Origin: Azoarcus sp031555955
Lineage (GTDB): Bacteria; Pseudomonadota; Gammaproteobacteria; Burkholderiales; Rhodocyclaceae
Assembly: GCA_031555955.1 (NCBI GenBank)
Contig: JAVBTY010000017.1
Location: 1 to 12,750 of the forward strand
Length of the DNA: 12,750 nt
Direction: 5' to 3'
Shown piece by piece: positions 1 through 6,593 of this stretch. The notes under the pieces were generated by a model, which ran no database searches, was not told the origin of the DNA, and saw only the letters and a program-made list of their open reading frames with translations. The position numbers and the translations under genes are program-made. The stretch's first letter is position 1, and every line of letters starts with the position of its first letter.

Positions 1-627
1 AGCTTCATGCTGGAATTTCTCCAGTCCCATACCAACGTCGTCCATCAACCGGCTTACAACGCGCGCTGGTACAGCGGCCTCAACCCCTACGCGCTGGGCT
101 TCGCCATGTGGCGCGACATCCGCCGCATCTGCGAAGAACCGGCGGACGAAGACCGCCGCTGGTTCCCCGACATCGCGGGCAGCAACTGGCGCGAAACCTT
201 CGATTTCGCCATGAAGAACTTCAAGGACGAAAGCTTCGTCGCCCAATACCTGTCGCCCAAGGTGATGCGCGACTTCCGCCTGTTCGCCGTGCTCGACGAC
301 GACCGCGAGGAAAAACTCAGGGTTTCCGCCATCCACGACGATTCAGGCTTCCGCCGCGTGCGTGAAATCCTCTCCGAACACTACAACCTCGGCAGCCAGG
401 AGCCGAACATCCAGGTCTGGAACGTCGATCTGCGCGGCGACCGCTCGCTCACGCTGCGCCTGCAAACACACCGCCGCCGCCCGCTCGGCGGCAACATCGA
501 AGAAGTCATGAAGCACATCGCCCGGCTGTGGGGCTTCACCGTGCGCCTGGAAGCCATCAGCGAAAACGGCGGGATCGAACCTGTATACGAAATGCGGCTG
601 GAAAAACGCCACGACGGCGGCCGCTGA
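1..627 (+). CDS. SpoVR/YcgB family protein, C-terminal part (partial at left edge)
   Basis: The reading frame is open from base 1 and ends at TGA 625-627, giving about 208 residues. The Met at base 7 is internal, since the frame runs in through Ser-Phe before it. The segment HTNVVHQP, then NPYALGFAMWRDIRRIC and DRRWFPDIAG, is the signature of the SpoVR family (E. coli YcgB, roughly 510 residues), so about 40% of the gene, its C-terminal end, is in view. The family is named for a Bacillus sporulation cortex phenotype, but in Gram-negative bacteria its biochemical role is not established. It often sits with yeaG (serine kinase) and yeaH genes, which would lie to the left of this window if present. 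No signal peptide or membrane segment is visible in this part. The family call is secure; no precise function is claimed. Confidence 0.93.
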   Translation, partial: SFMLEFLQSHTNVVHQPAYNARWYSGLNPYALGFAMWRDIRRICEEPADEDRRWFPDIAGSNWRETFDFAMKNFKDESFVAQYLSPKVMRDFRLFAVLDDDREEKLRVSAIHDDSGFRRVREILSEHYNLGSQEPNIQVWNVDLRGDRSLTLRLQTHRRRPLGGNIEEVMKHIARLWGFTVRLEAISENGGIEPVYEMRLEKRHDGGR

Positions 628-637
628 CGCCGCCGTC
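613..637 (+). other. 9-bp perfect hairpin overlapping the SpoVR stop codon
   Basis: GACGGCGGC (613-621) and GCCGCCGTC (629-637) are perfect inverse complements around a 7-base loop that contains the TGA stop. The stem is entirely GC-strong, but no T-run follows, so it is not a classical intrinsic terminator. It could slow or terminate transcription with Rho, protect the 3' end of the mRNA, or be chance in GC-rich DNA. Confidence 0.4.
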
Positions 638-667
638 TGACGGGCTGGAGGCCGTCCGGGCTATGAT
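637..667 (+). promoter_or_regulatory. Candidate promoter for the rsuA-like gene
   Basis: TATGAT at 662-667 matches the sigma70 -10 consensus at five of six positions. A weak -35, CTGACG at 637-642, lies 19 bases upstream, a slightly long spacer. The discriminator that follows (GCGCGCC) is GC-rich. Transcription from this box would start close to 673-676, right at the ATG chosen for the gene (675), implying an almost leaderless mRNA. Alternatively, transcripts reading through from upstream would use GGAGG at 647-651 to start at ATG 663. Confidence 0.4.
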
Positions 668-674
668 GCGCGCC

Positions 675-1400
675 ATGCAACTCGAAAAAATTCTCCAGTC
701 CCAGGGCTTCGGCAGCCGCAAGGAATGCCGCGCACTCGTCCGTGCGGGCCTTGTCCGCGTTGAAAACGCCCTTTGCGACAACCCCTTCGCCGAATTCGAT
801 CCCGCCGGGCAGGATGGCCGCGCGGGCCTGTCGTTCAGCGTGCGCGACGAAAGCTGGCGCTTTCGCGGGCAGGTCTATCTGGCGCTGCACAAACCGTCCG
901 GCTACGAATGCTCCCACCAGCCCACGCACCATCCTTCCGTGTTCGCCCTGCTGCCGCCGCAGATGGCCGCGCGCGGCGTGCAGTGCGTCGGGCGACTCGA
1001 CCAGGACACCACCGGGCTGCTGCTGCTGTCCGACGACGGGCAGTTCATCCACCGCTGGAGTTCGGGGAAGAAGCTCACGCCCAAGCTCTATCAGGCCACC
1101 CTGCGCCATGCGGTCGAACCGCGACTGGTCGAAGCGCTGCTCGGCGGCGTGCAGCTGCACGACGAACCGGGCCCGCTCGCCGCCGCGGCCTGCGTCGCCA
1201 CGGGCAGCCACACGCTTGATCTGACCGTGCGCGAAGGCCGTTACCACCAGGTGAAGCGCATGGTGGCCGCAGCCGGAAACCGGGTTGAAGCGCTGCACCG
1301 CTGCCGCGTCGGCGGTCTGGCGCTGGACGCCAGCCTGGCGCCGGGACAGTGGCGCTGGCTGGAAGCGGCGGATCTGGCGCAACTGGCCGGAGCGGCCTGA
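675..1400 (+). CDS. rsuA: RsuA-type 16S rRNA pseudouridine synthase
   Basis: 241 residues, close to E. coli RsuA (231). RsuA isomerises uridine 516 of 16S rRNA to pseudouridine during small-subunit assembly in the cytoplasm. The N-terminus (about residues 1-60, beginning MQLEKILQSQGFGSRKECR) is an S4-type RNA-binding domain. The catalytic domain carries GRLDQDTTGLLLL with the catalytic Asp at about residue 109, and the late EGRYHQVKRM motif shared by RsuA, RluB, RluE and RluF. The start at 675 is chosen because MQLEKIL lines up with the MRLDKFI start of E. coli RsuA. ATG 663 (four residues longer) is possible and has GGAGG 11 bases upstream. The next gene, earP, begins 55 bases after the stop. 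The family is certain; assignment to U516 rather than a 23S site rests on length and overall similarity recalled from memory. Confidence 0.88.
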   Translation: MQLEKILQSQGFGSRKECRALVRAGLVRVENALCDNPFAEFDPAGQDGRAGLSFSVRDESWRFRGQVYLALHKPSGYECSHQPTHHPSVFALLPPQMAARGVQCVGRLDQDTTGLLLLSDDGQFIHRWSSGKKLTPKLYQATLRHAVEPRLVEALLGGVQLHDEPGPLAAAACVATGSHTLDLTVREGRYHQVKRMVAAAGNRVEALHRCRVGGLALDASLAPGQWRWLEAADLAQLAGAA

Positions 1401-1455
1401 GTCCGCGCGCGCAGCAACGCCCCTCACCCGCGAACCCGCCCGGACCGTTCCGGCC

Positions 1456-2658
1456 ATGACGCATCGCGCAAAAACCGCTTCACCCGACTCCACCCCACGC
1501 TGGGATATTTTTTGCCGCGTCGTGGACAATTTCGGCGATATCGGCATGTGCTGGCGGCTGGCGCGCGATCTGGCCGCGAATCACGGGCGCGACGTGCGCC
1601 TGTGGGTGGATGACCTGACGGCGTTCGCGCGCCTGTGTCCGGCAGCCCGCACTGCCGAAAACGGCGGCGAAGCGCGCATCGAAGGCGTCCGGGTGCGCCG
1701 CTGGGGGCAGGATTTCACCGCCACGGCCGCCGCCGGTGTCGTCATCGAAGCCTTCGCCTGCGAACTGCCGCCAGGTTACCTCGCGGCGATGGCCGGACGC
1801 ACGCCGCCGCCGGTGTGGATCAACCTCGAATACCTGTCGGCGGAAGACTGGGTGAGCGGCTGTCACGGTCTGGCCTCCCCCCATCCACGTCTGCCGCTGG
1901 TCAAGCATTTCTTCTTTCCCGGCTTCGGTCCCGGCAGCGGCGGCCTGCCGCGCGAACCCGGCCTGCCCGCCGCGCGCGATGCCTTCCAGCGCGACTCCGC
2001 CGCCCGCGCCGCCTGGCTGGCGGCGCGCGGCATTGATGCGCCGTCTGGCGCACTGCTGGTATCGCTGTTTTCCTACGAACAGCCCGCCCTGCCCGCGCTG
2101 GCCGAAGTCTGGGCCACGGGCGGGCAACCGGTATGCCTGCTCGTGCCGGAAGGCCGGGTGCTGGGCGACGTGGCGCGCGCATTCGGCCACGCGCGGCTGG
2201 CCACGGGCGGCGCGGCGGAGCGCGGCAGCCTGTCGGCGGCCGTGCTGCCGTTTTCCACCCAGGCGGATTACGACCGCCTGCTGTGGGCGTGCGACCTCAA
2301 CTTCGTGCGCGGCGAAGATTCCTTCGTCCGCGCCCAGTGGGCGGGCAGGCCCTTCGTCTGGCATATCTACCCGCAGCAGGACGCGGCCCACCGGATCAAG
2401 CTGGACGCTTTCCTCAGGCTCTACCGCACCGCCCTGCCCACGGACGAAGCCGCCGCGCTGGCGGCGTTCTGGCAAGGCTGGAACGGTTTTGACGGCGACG
2501 GGGCGCCGGATCCCGCCACCGCCTGGCCCGCCTTCGCCCGCGCCCTGCCCGTGTTGCGCGGACACGCGCGGAACTGGGCGGCGGCGCTGGCGCGGGAACC
2601 GGATCTGGCAAGCCGCCTGTGCGAATTCTGCGTGCGCATCGCCGCTGAAAAAGAGTAA
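1456..2658 (+). CDS. earP: EF-P arginine rhamnosyltransferase EarP
   Basis: 400 residues, the usual size for EarP. EarP transfers L-rhamnose from dTDP-beta-L-rhamnose to an arginine of elongation factor P in the cytoplasm and has a GT-B fold. The N-terminal segment WDIFCRVVDNFGDIGMCWRL contains the two conserved aspartates (D24 and D28 here) that match the functionally required pair in characterised EarPs. The C-terminal nucleotide-sugar half carries RGEDSFVRAQW (E287, D288, S289) followed by GRPFVWHIYPQ. The start at 1456 is the ATG nearest upstream of the conserved region; the open frame extends further up but overlaps rsuA. I see no strong Shine-Dalgarno. The efp gene follows 63 bases downstream and encodes the substrate, which makes the assignment very firm. 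The dTDP-rhamnose supply (rmlABCD) is not in this window. Confidence 0.97.
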   Translation: MTHRAKTASPDSTPRWDIFCRVVDNFGDIGMCWRLARDLAANHGRDVRLWVDDLTAFARLCPAARTAENGGEARIEGVRVRRWGQDFTATAAAGVVIEAFACELPPGYLAAMAGRTPPPVWINLEYLSAEDWVSGCHGLASPHPRLPLVKHFFFPGFGPGSGGLPREPGLPAARDAFQRDSAARAAWLAARGIDAPSGALLVSLFSYEQPALPALAEVWATGGQPVCLLVPEGRVLGDVARAFGHARLATGGAAERGSLSAAVLPFSTQADYDRLLWACDLNFVRGEDSFVRAQWAGRPFVWHIYPQQDAAHRIKLDAFLRLYRTALPTDEAAALAAFWQGWNGFDGDGAPDPATAWPAFARALPVLRGHARNWAAALAREPDLASRLCEFCVRIAAEKE

Positions 2659-2661
2659 AAT
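2656..2661 (+). promoter_or_regulatory. Candidate -10 box for efp
   Basis: TAAAAT (five of six to TATAAT) overlaps the earP stop codon and is followed by the GC-rich stretch GCCGCCC. No convincing -35 is visible 16-18 bases upstream. It would give efp a leader of about 55 bases and expression independent of earP. It belongs to the same TAnAAT style seen at 662, 3431 and 11664. Confidence 0.4.
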
Positions 2662-2721
2662 GCCGCCCTTTCAATGACTCCCGGCCGTTCGCGCCGCGTC
2701 GCACTCGCTTCGGAAAACAGC

Positions 2722-3279
2722 ATGAAAACCGCTCAGGAACTCCGCTCCGGCAACGTCATCATGGTTGGCAACGACCCGCTGGTGGTGCAGAAAGCCGAAT
2801 ACAACAAGTCTGGCCGCAACTCCGCCGTCGTGAAGATGAAGCTCAAGAACCTCCTCACCGGCGCGCCGTCCGAATCGGTTTACAAGGCCGACGACAAGTT
2901 CGAGGTGGTGCAGCTCGACCGCAAGGAAGTCACCTACTCTTACTTCGCCGATCCCATGTACGTGTTCATGGACGCGGAATACGAGCAGTTCGAGGTCGAA
3001 GCGGAAAACATGACCGACGCGCTCAAGTACCTCGAAGACGGCCTTGCCTGCGAAGTGGTGTTCTACAACGGCAAGGCGATCTCGGTGGAGCTGCCCAACA
3101 GCGTGGTGCGCGAAGTCACCTACACCGAACCCGCGGTGAAGGGCGACACCTCCGGCAAGGTCATGAAGCCCGCCCGGATTTCCACCGGTTTCGAACTGCC
3201 CGTGCCAGCCTTCGTCGAAATCGGCGACAAGATCGAAATCGATACCCGCACGGACGAATACCGCAACCGCGTCAAATAA
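2722..3279 (+). CDS. efp: Elongation factor P (arginine-rhamnosylated type)
   Basis: 185 residues, standard for EF-P. The protein binds between the ribosomal P and E sites and stimulates peptide bond formation at consecutive prolines. The start MKTAQELRSGNVIMVG is the canonical EF-P N-terminus. The tip loop reads KSGRNSA with Arg at position 32, the residue rhamnosylated by EarP, rather than the lysine used by the EpmA/EpmB/EpmC system. Domains II and III follow, ending GDKIEIDTRTDEYRNRVK, the typical family end. ATG 2722 is chosen over the in-frame ATG at 2674 because it matches the universal EF-P start; the upstream codons translate to an unrelated Arg/Ser-rich stretch. A purine-rich GGAAAA lies about 5 bases before it. 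A strong terminator follows immediately. A likely local client is the polyproline TonB encoded at 4565. Confidence 0.98.
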   Translation: MKTAQELRSGNVIMVGNDPLVVQKAEYNKSGRNSAVVKMKLKNLLTGAPSESVYKADDKFEVVQLDRKEVTYSYFADPMYVFMDAEYEQFEVEAENMTDALKYLEDGLACEVVFYNGKAISVELPNSVVREVTYTEPAVKGDTSGKVMKPARISTGFELPVPAFVEIGDKIEIDTRTDEYRNRVK

Positions 3280-3298
3280 ACGCGGAATGCGCCAGAGC

Positions 3299-3329
3299 GA
3301 AAAGGCCCGTCATGGGCCTTTTCTTTTTT
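3299..3329 (+). terminator. Rho-independent terminator after efp
   Basis: A 10-bp perfect stem GAAAAGGCCC (3299-3308) / GGGCCTTTTC (3314-3323) encloses the 5-base loop GTCAT and is followed by TTTTTT (3324-3329). It lies 20 bases after the efp stop. This is the clearest intrinsic terminator in the window and separates the translation block from the import cluster. Confidence 0.93.
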
Positions 3330-3399
3330 GCGCCGGGAAATGCACGCTTCCGCCGGGTTCTGCCTGTTTCGGGGCTGCGTTTTCACCCGATGCCCGTTG

Positions 3400-3436
3400 C
3401 GGAAGCATTCCGGACCCGCCGGGCGGCTGCTAGAAT
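3400..3436 (+). promoter_or_regulatory. Candidate promoter and operator for the import cluster
   Basis: TAGAAT at 3431-3436 (five of six to the -10 consensus) lies 42 bases before the DUF2946 start codon. The -35 position is not consensus (TTCCGG at 3408-3413). A perfect inverted repeat CGGAA-GCA-TTCCG occupies 3400-3412, directly over that -35 position, where a regulator would be expected to bind a weak promoter. I see no Fur box in the 140 bases after the efp terminator. The box is plausible by position; the operator role is inference. Confidence 0.4.
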
Positions 3437-3472
3437 CCCGCTGAATTTTCCCGGACCTTTTTCACGCCCCCG

Positions 3473-3895
3473 ATGAACCGCTTCCGCCAACGCCTTTTCG
3501 CCTGGATCACCGCGCTCGCGATGCTGCTCGGCGCGCTGGCGCCGGTGGCCGTTCAGGCCGTGGGCATGGGCGGGGCGGAACGCTACCGGCTCGAAATCTG
3601 CTCCGCCAGCGGGCAGCACTGGATCACGCTCAGCGCCGAAGAAGCGCGCGCGCTGGGCGACTCCGCCGCCACGGACCAGAACACGGGCGGCGCGGGCGCG
3701 GCGGAAACCGCGCACTGCCCGTTCTGCTGCGGCCATTCCGCCACGGCGGGCCTGCCGCCGTCTTTTGCCTCTTTCGCCCCTCCTTCCGGACGGAGCCTGC
3801 TCCCCGAGCTTTTCTACACCGCCGCGCGGCCCCTGTTCGCCTGGGCCGCGGCGCAGCCCCGCGCACCGCCGCGCGCAGCCTTCCCCGCCGCCTGA
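3473..3895 (+). CDS. Exported DUF2946-type protein with CPFCCGH motif
   Basis: 140 residues. Residues 1-29 form a signal peptide: basic MNRFRQR, a hydrophobic core of about 16 residues, and cleavage after Ala-Val-Gln-Ala. The mature part has one early cysteine (C43, in EICSASG) and later a compact cluster, H81-C82-P-F-C85-C86-G-H88. This layout, ICxxxG early and HCPFC late in a short exported protein, is that of the DUF2946 family. From memory, such genes often lie beside TonB-dependent receptors and copper-handling genes; the function is unknown. The Cys/His cluster could bind a metal or form disulfides. The C-terminus is Pro/Ala/Arg-rich and low in complexity. The start has a weak ribosome site. 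A 157-base gap separates it from the next gene, so co-transcription with the rest of the cluster is likely but not certain. Confidence 0.8.
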   Translation: MNRFRQRLFAWITALAMLLGALAPVAVQAVGMGGAERYRLEICSASGQHWITLSAEEARALGDSAATDQNTGGAGAAETAHCPFCCGHSATAGLPPSFASFAPPSGRSLLPELFYTAARPLFAWAAAQPRAPPRAAFPAA

Positions 3896-4052
3896 CGGGC
3901 GGAATCCCCGCAGCGCCGGATACGCCGCCGCGCCGGTTTTATTGCCGGAGCGCCGCTCCATTCCGCATCGCCCAGGATTTCTCCCGCAGCCCGGCGCGGC
4001 CAGCAAGACAGCCGGTCCCCGGCTTCCGCCCCATGCTGAAGGTATTCCGACG
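3896..4052 (+). other. Intergenic gap inside the cluster, no gene seen
   Basis: I find no supported coding region in these 157 bases. A poor CCGG/CCGG hairpin with an AT loop sits near 3931-3948 but has bulges and no following T-run, so I do not call a terminator. The purine-rich GAAGGT at 4038-4043 serves as the ribosome site of the next gene. Confidence 0.5.
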
Positions 4053-4553
4053 ATGCTGCTGCGCGCGATTTTTCCCGTTCTCTTTCTTCTCGCTCCGTGT
4101 CTGTTTCCGTCCCCGCTGGCGGCCCGCGAGGCAGCGCCCGCGGTGCATCCCTTCACCGTGGAAAGTATGGAGAGGATCGCCGCCGCGCGGCAGGGGCGTC
4201 CGTTCGTGGTGGCGTTCTGGTCCATCGGCTGCACGCACTGCCCGCAGGAACTGAAAACGCTGGGCGAGCTGAAAAAGCGCCATCCGCGCCTCGACATCGT
4301 GCTCGTCGCCGCCGATGCGCCGGAAGACGCGCCGCAGGCGGGCGCATTCGCCGCCCGTTTCGGCCTCGGCCAGGCGGAACAGTGGATATTCGCCGACGAC
4401 ATGCCGGAACGCCTGCGCTTTCGCATCGACCCCGGCTGGCATGGCGAGCTGCCGCGCACCTATTTCTACGACAGCGCGCACCGCGCCGAAGGGGTTTCCG
4501 GCATCGTGCCGCCCGCCCGCTTCGACGCCTGGATCGCCGCCAACCTGCGCTGA
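4053..4553 (+). CDS. Exported TlpA-like thioredoxin-fold protein
   Basis: 166 residues. Residues 1-24 (MLLRAIFPVLFLLAPCLF to PLAA) look like a Sec signal peptide, so the protein should act in the periplasm. The thioredoxin active site is FWSIGCTHC with C60 and C63, and the cis-proline region is GELPRTYFYD with P134. The segment IVLVAADAPEDA is the central beta strand and loop typical of TlpA/ResA proteins. Such proteins reduce specific periplasmic disulfides, for example in cytochrome c or copper-site assembly. Here it lies between a Cys-rich exported protein and tonB and could keep the cysteines of the DUF2946-type or CECC proteins reduced. The start at 4053 is supported by GAAGGT about 9 bases upstream and by the signal peptide. 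No DsbD-type electron donor is visible. tonB follows after 11 bases. Confidence 0.88.
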   Translation: MLLRAIFPVLFLLAPCLFPSPLAAREAAPAVHPFTVESMERIAAARQGRPFVVAFWSIGCTHCPQELKTLGELKKRHPRLDIVLVAADAPEDAPQAGAFAARFGLGQAEQWIFADDMPERLRFRIDPGWHGELPRTYFYDSAHRAEGVSGIVPPARFDAWIAANLR

Positions 4554-4564
4554 GGCCCTCCGCG

Positions 4565-5281
4565 ATGCAGCTTTACGCCCTCCCGGATGAAGCCCGCCCG
4601 CCCCTGTGGCGGCGCGGAACGGCGCTGGCGGCGGTAGCCGGGCTGCATGCCGCCGCGCTGCTCGCCGCCTTCGGGCTCGCCGCGCGGCCGGATCTGATCC
4701 CGCCCCTGCAGGCGCTGACGGTGCGCATGCTCGAAGCCGAGCCGCCACGCGTGGAAGCGCCCCCGCCGCCGCAGATACCGCCACAAACACCCCCGCCGCA
4801 GCCCCGCCCGGCCCCGCCGCGCAAGACCGCGCCGCCTCCGCCCCGCAAGGCTCCCGCACCCCCGCCGCCGGTGCTCGCCGCAGCGGCGGAAACGGCCGCG
4901 CCCGCCAGCTTCACGGTTGCGCCGCAGCCGGAAGCCGCGCCAGTACAGGCGCCGCCCGCGCCGGTGCAGGCCGCGCCCACTGCGGTTGCGGAACCGGTGT
5001 CGGCAGCGCGTTTCGACGCGGATTACCTGCAAAATCCCAAACCCGCCTACCCGCCGCTGTCGCGCCGTCTGGGCGAGGAAGGCAAGGTGGTGCTGCGCGT
5101 GCGGGTGAGCGCGGCGGGCGAGCCGCTTGCCGTGGAAATCCGCCAGTCGAGCGGCCACGCCCGCCTCGACGAGGCCGCGCGCGCCGCGGTCGAAAAATGG
5201 CGCTTCGTGCCCGCGAAACGGGGCAGCGAAGCCATCGAGGCATCCGTGCTGGTGCCGCTTTCTTTCACCCTGAACAGATAA
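4565..5281 (+). CDS. tonB: Energy transducer TonB
   Basis: 238 residues. A cytoplasmic N-terminus of about 17 residues precedes one membrane helix (about 19-40) containing G26-L27-H28, reminiscent of the conserved His in the TonB transmembrane helix. Residues 60 to about 145 are a periplasmic Pro/Ala-rich spacer with many PPPP runs. The C-terminal domain (about 155-238) has NPKPAYPPLSRRLGEEGKV and AVEKWRFVPAKRG, the classic TonB_C motifs that contact the receptor TonB box. TonB transmits proton-motive energy from ExbB-ExbD to outer-membrane receptors. GAGG at 4552-4555, overlapping the previous stop, is the ribosome site. The polyproline runs predict dependence on EF-P, which is encoded just upstream. 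With exbB, exbD and a receptor following directly, this TonB is probably dedicated to that receptor. Confidence 0.95.
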   Translation: MQLYALPDEARPPLWRRGTALAAVAGLHAAALLAAFGLAARPDLIPPLQALTVRMLEAEPPRVEAPPPPQIPPQTPPPQPRPAPPRKTAPPPPRKAPAPPPPVLAAAAETAAPASFTVAPQPEAAPVQAPPAPVQAAPTAVAEPVSAARFDADYLQNPKPAYPPLSRRLGEEGKVVLRVRVSAAGEPLAVEIRQSSGHARLDEAARAAVEKWRFVPAKRGSEAIEASVLVPLSFTLNR

Positions 5282-5312
5282 CAGATCAACCGCCGCATAC
5301 GAGGAACAGATC

Positions 5313-6083
5313 ATGAACATTGGACTGGAACTGAACCGCTTCTGGGCGCAGGGCGACGCGATCGGGCATTCGATCGCCCTGCTGCTGCTGGCGCTGTCGC
5401 TCGGCAGCTGGCTGGTGATGGCCGGGAAGGCCGTCGCGCTGATACAGGCGCGGCGCTGCCACGCGCGCGCGCTCAACGCGTTCTGGAATGCTGAATCGCT
5501 CCCCGCGGCGATAGAGGTCATCCGCGCCGAAGACAGGACCGGCGTGCTCGCCAGCCTCGCCATTACCGGGGCCAACGCCGCGCAGCTGCACAGCGAACAT
5601 GCCGCGCGCGGCATCGGCGCGGGCGTGTCGGCAAGCGAATTCGTGACCCGCGCGCTGCGCAACCAGATCGTCGAATCGCAGGCGAAGATCGAATCCGGCC
5701 TTACCTTTCTCGCCTCGGTCGGCTCCACCGCGCCCTTCATCGGCCTGTTCGGCACCGTATGGGGCATCTACCACGCGCTGGCCGGGCTGGCCGAAGCCAC
5801 GCAGGTGGTGCTGGGCAAGGTCGCCGGGCCGGTGGGCGAAGCGCTCATCATGACCGCCGCCGGGCTGTTCGTCGCCATTCCCGCCGTGCTTGCCTACAAC
5901 GCCTTCACCCGCGCCAACCGCCTGACGCTGGCGCGGCTGAACGGTTTCGCGCACGACCTGCACGCCTTCCTCGTCACCGGCCTGCGCGGTCGGCCCGGCG
6001 ACCGCCTGGTCGACATCAGCGCCGCGCGCATCGCGCAGACCACGCACGGCGTAAATGCCGCAACCGCCGCTAAAAGCGCCTAG
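5313..6083 (+). CDS. exbB: ExbB proton-channel subunit (MotA/TolQ/ExbB family)
   Basis: 256 residues, inner membrane. Three membrane segments are visible: about 15-40 (IALLLLALSLGSWLVMAG), about 130-158 (GLTFLASVGSTAPFIGLFGT) and about 168-200. The third contains GPVGEALIMTAAGLFVAIPA with E176, at the same residue number as the functional Glu of E. coli ExbB. ExbB forms the pentameric channel that, with ExbD, energises TonB. The long cytoplasmic loop between helices 1 and 2 fits ExbB/TolQ; ExbB is preferred over TolQ because tonB and exbD flank it and no tolA, tolB or pal is present. GAGGA at 5301-5305 is the ribosome site. It ends with TAG, and AGGAG for exbD overlaps this stop, which suggests translational coupling. 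Confidence 0.96.
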   Translation: MNIGLELNRFWAQGDAIGHSIALLLLALSLGSWLVMAGKAVALIQARRCHARALNAFWNAESLPAAIEVIRAEDRTGVLASLAITGANAAQLHSEHAARGIGAGVSASEFVTRALRNQIVESQAKIESGLTFLASVGSTAPFIGLFGTVWGIYHALAGLAEATQVVLGKVAGPVGEALIMTAAGLFVAIPAVLAYNAFTRANRLTLARLNGFAHDLHAFLVTGLRGRPGDRLVDISAARIAQTTHGVNAATAAKSA

Positions 6084-6091
6084 GAGACGCC

Positions 6092-6523
6092 ATGTCATTC
6101 CCGTCCGGCTTTCCCGGTGAAGGCGACATCGCCCCGCCGATGGCGGAAATCAACACCACGCCGCTGGTGGATGTGATGCTCGTGCTGCTGGTGATCTTCA
6201 TCATCACCGCGCCGCTGTTCCACCAGGCCGTGCCAATCGATCTGCCGAAAGTTGAATCGACCCGGCTCGACGACAAGCCGCACATGGTTTCGGTCGCGCT
6301 CGACACCGAAGGGCGGATTTACGTGGACGGCGCGGAAACCGCGCGCGATGCGCTGCCCACCCTCTTCGCCCAGGCCGCGAACGGCGGCGCGCAGCCCGAA
6401 CTGCACCTGCGCGCCGACCGGGGTACGCGCTACGAGCGCGTTACCGACGTGCTGGCCGAAGCCCAGCGCGCCGGGATCGTGAAGATCGCTTTCGTCACCG
6501 ACCCGGCCGCCGCCGCGCCCTGA
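6092..6523 (+). CDS. exbD: ExbD biopolymer transport protein
   Basis: 143 residues, the usual ExbD length. A short cytoplasmic N-terminus is followed by AEINTTPLVDVMLVLLVIFIITAPLF, the family's single membrane helix. D27 corresponds to the essential proton-handling aspartate (D25 in E. coli). The periplasmic domain of about 95 residues ends with the typical segment of an ExbD fold (RYERVTDVLAEAQRAGIVKIAFVTDP). The ribosome site AGGAG (6082-6086) overlaps the exbB stop with an 8-base intergenic gap, as expected for subunits made together. It completes the TonB-ExbB-ExbD motor in the order tonB-exbB-exbD. Confidence 0.96.
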   Translation: MSFPSGFPGEGDIAPPMAEINTTPLVDVMLVLLVIFIITAPLFHQAVPIDLPKVESTRLDDKPHMVSVALDTEGRIYVDGAETARDALPTLFAQAANGGAQPELHLRADRGTRYERVTDVLAEAQRAGIVKIAFVTDPAAAAP

Positions 6524-6593
6524 ATGTTTTCCTGCGCTGTCTGGCGTCAACCGCACCAGCAAAAACAACTCATTCCCCCCGAGGAGACTCTTT

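Noticed and set aside
381..2565. Two long - strand open frames (381-1547 and 1480-2565) opposite SpoVR, rsuA and earP
   Set aside because: Arg/Ala/Gly-rich shadows of well-supported + strand genes, with no domain and no ribosome site.
3383..4859. Overlapping - strand open frames across the DUF2946 and TlpA-like genes
   Set aside because: Low-complexity translations in GC-rich DNA; the + strand genes have signal peptides, Cys motifs and ribosome sites.
4740..4990. Pro/Ala-rich repeat stretch considered as a tandem DNA repeat
   Set aside because: It is the polyproline spacer of TonB; the DNA has no fixed repeat unit.
5313..6523. TolQ-TolR instead of ExbB-ExbD
   Set aside because: No tolA, tolB, pal or ybgC nearby; tonB lies directly upstream and a TonB-dependent receptor directly downstream.
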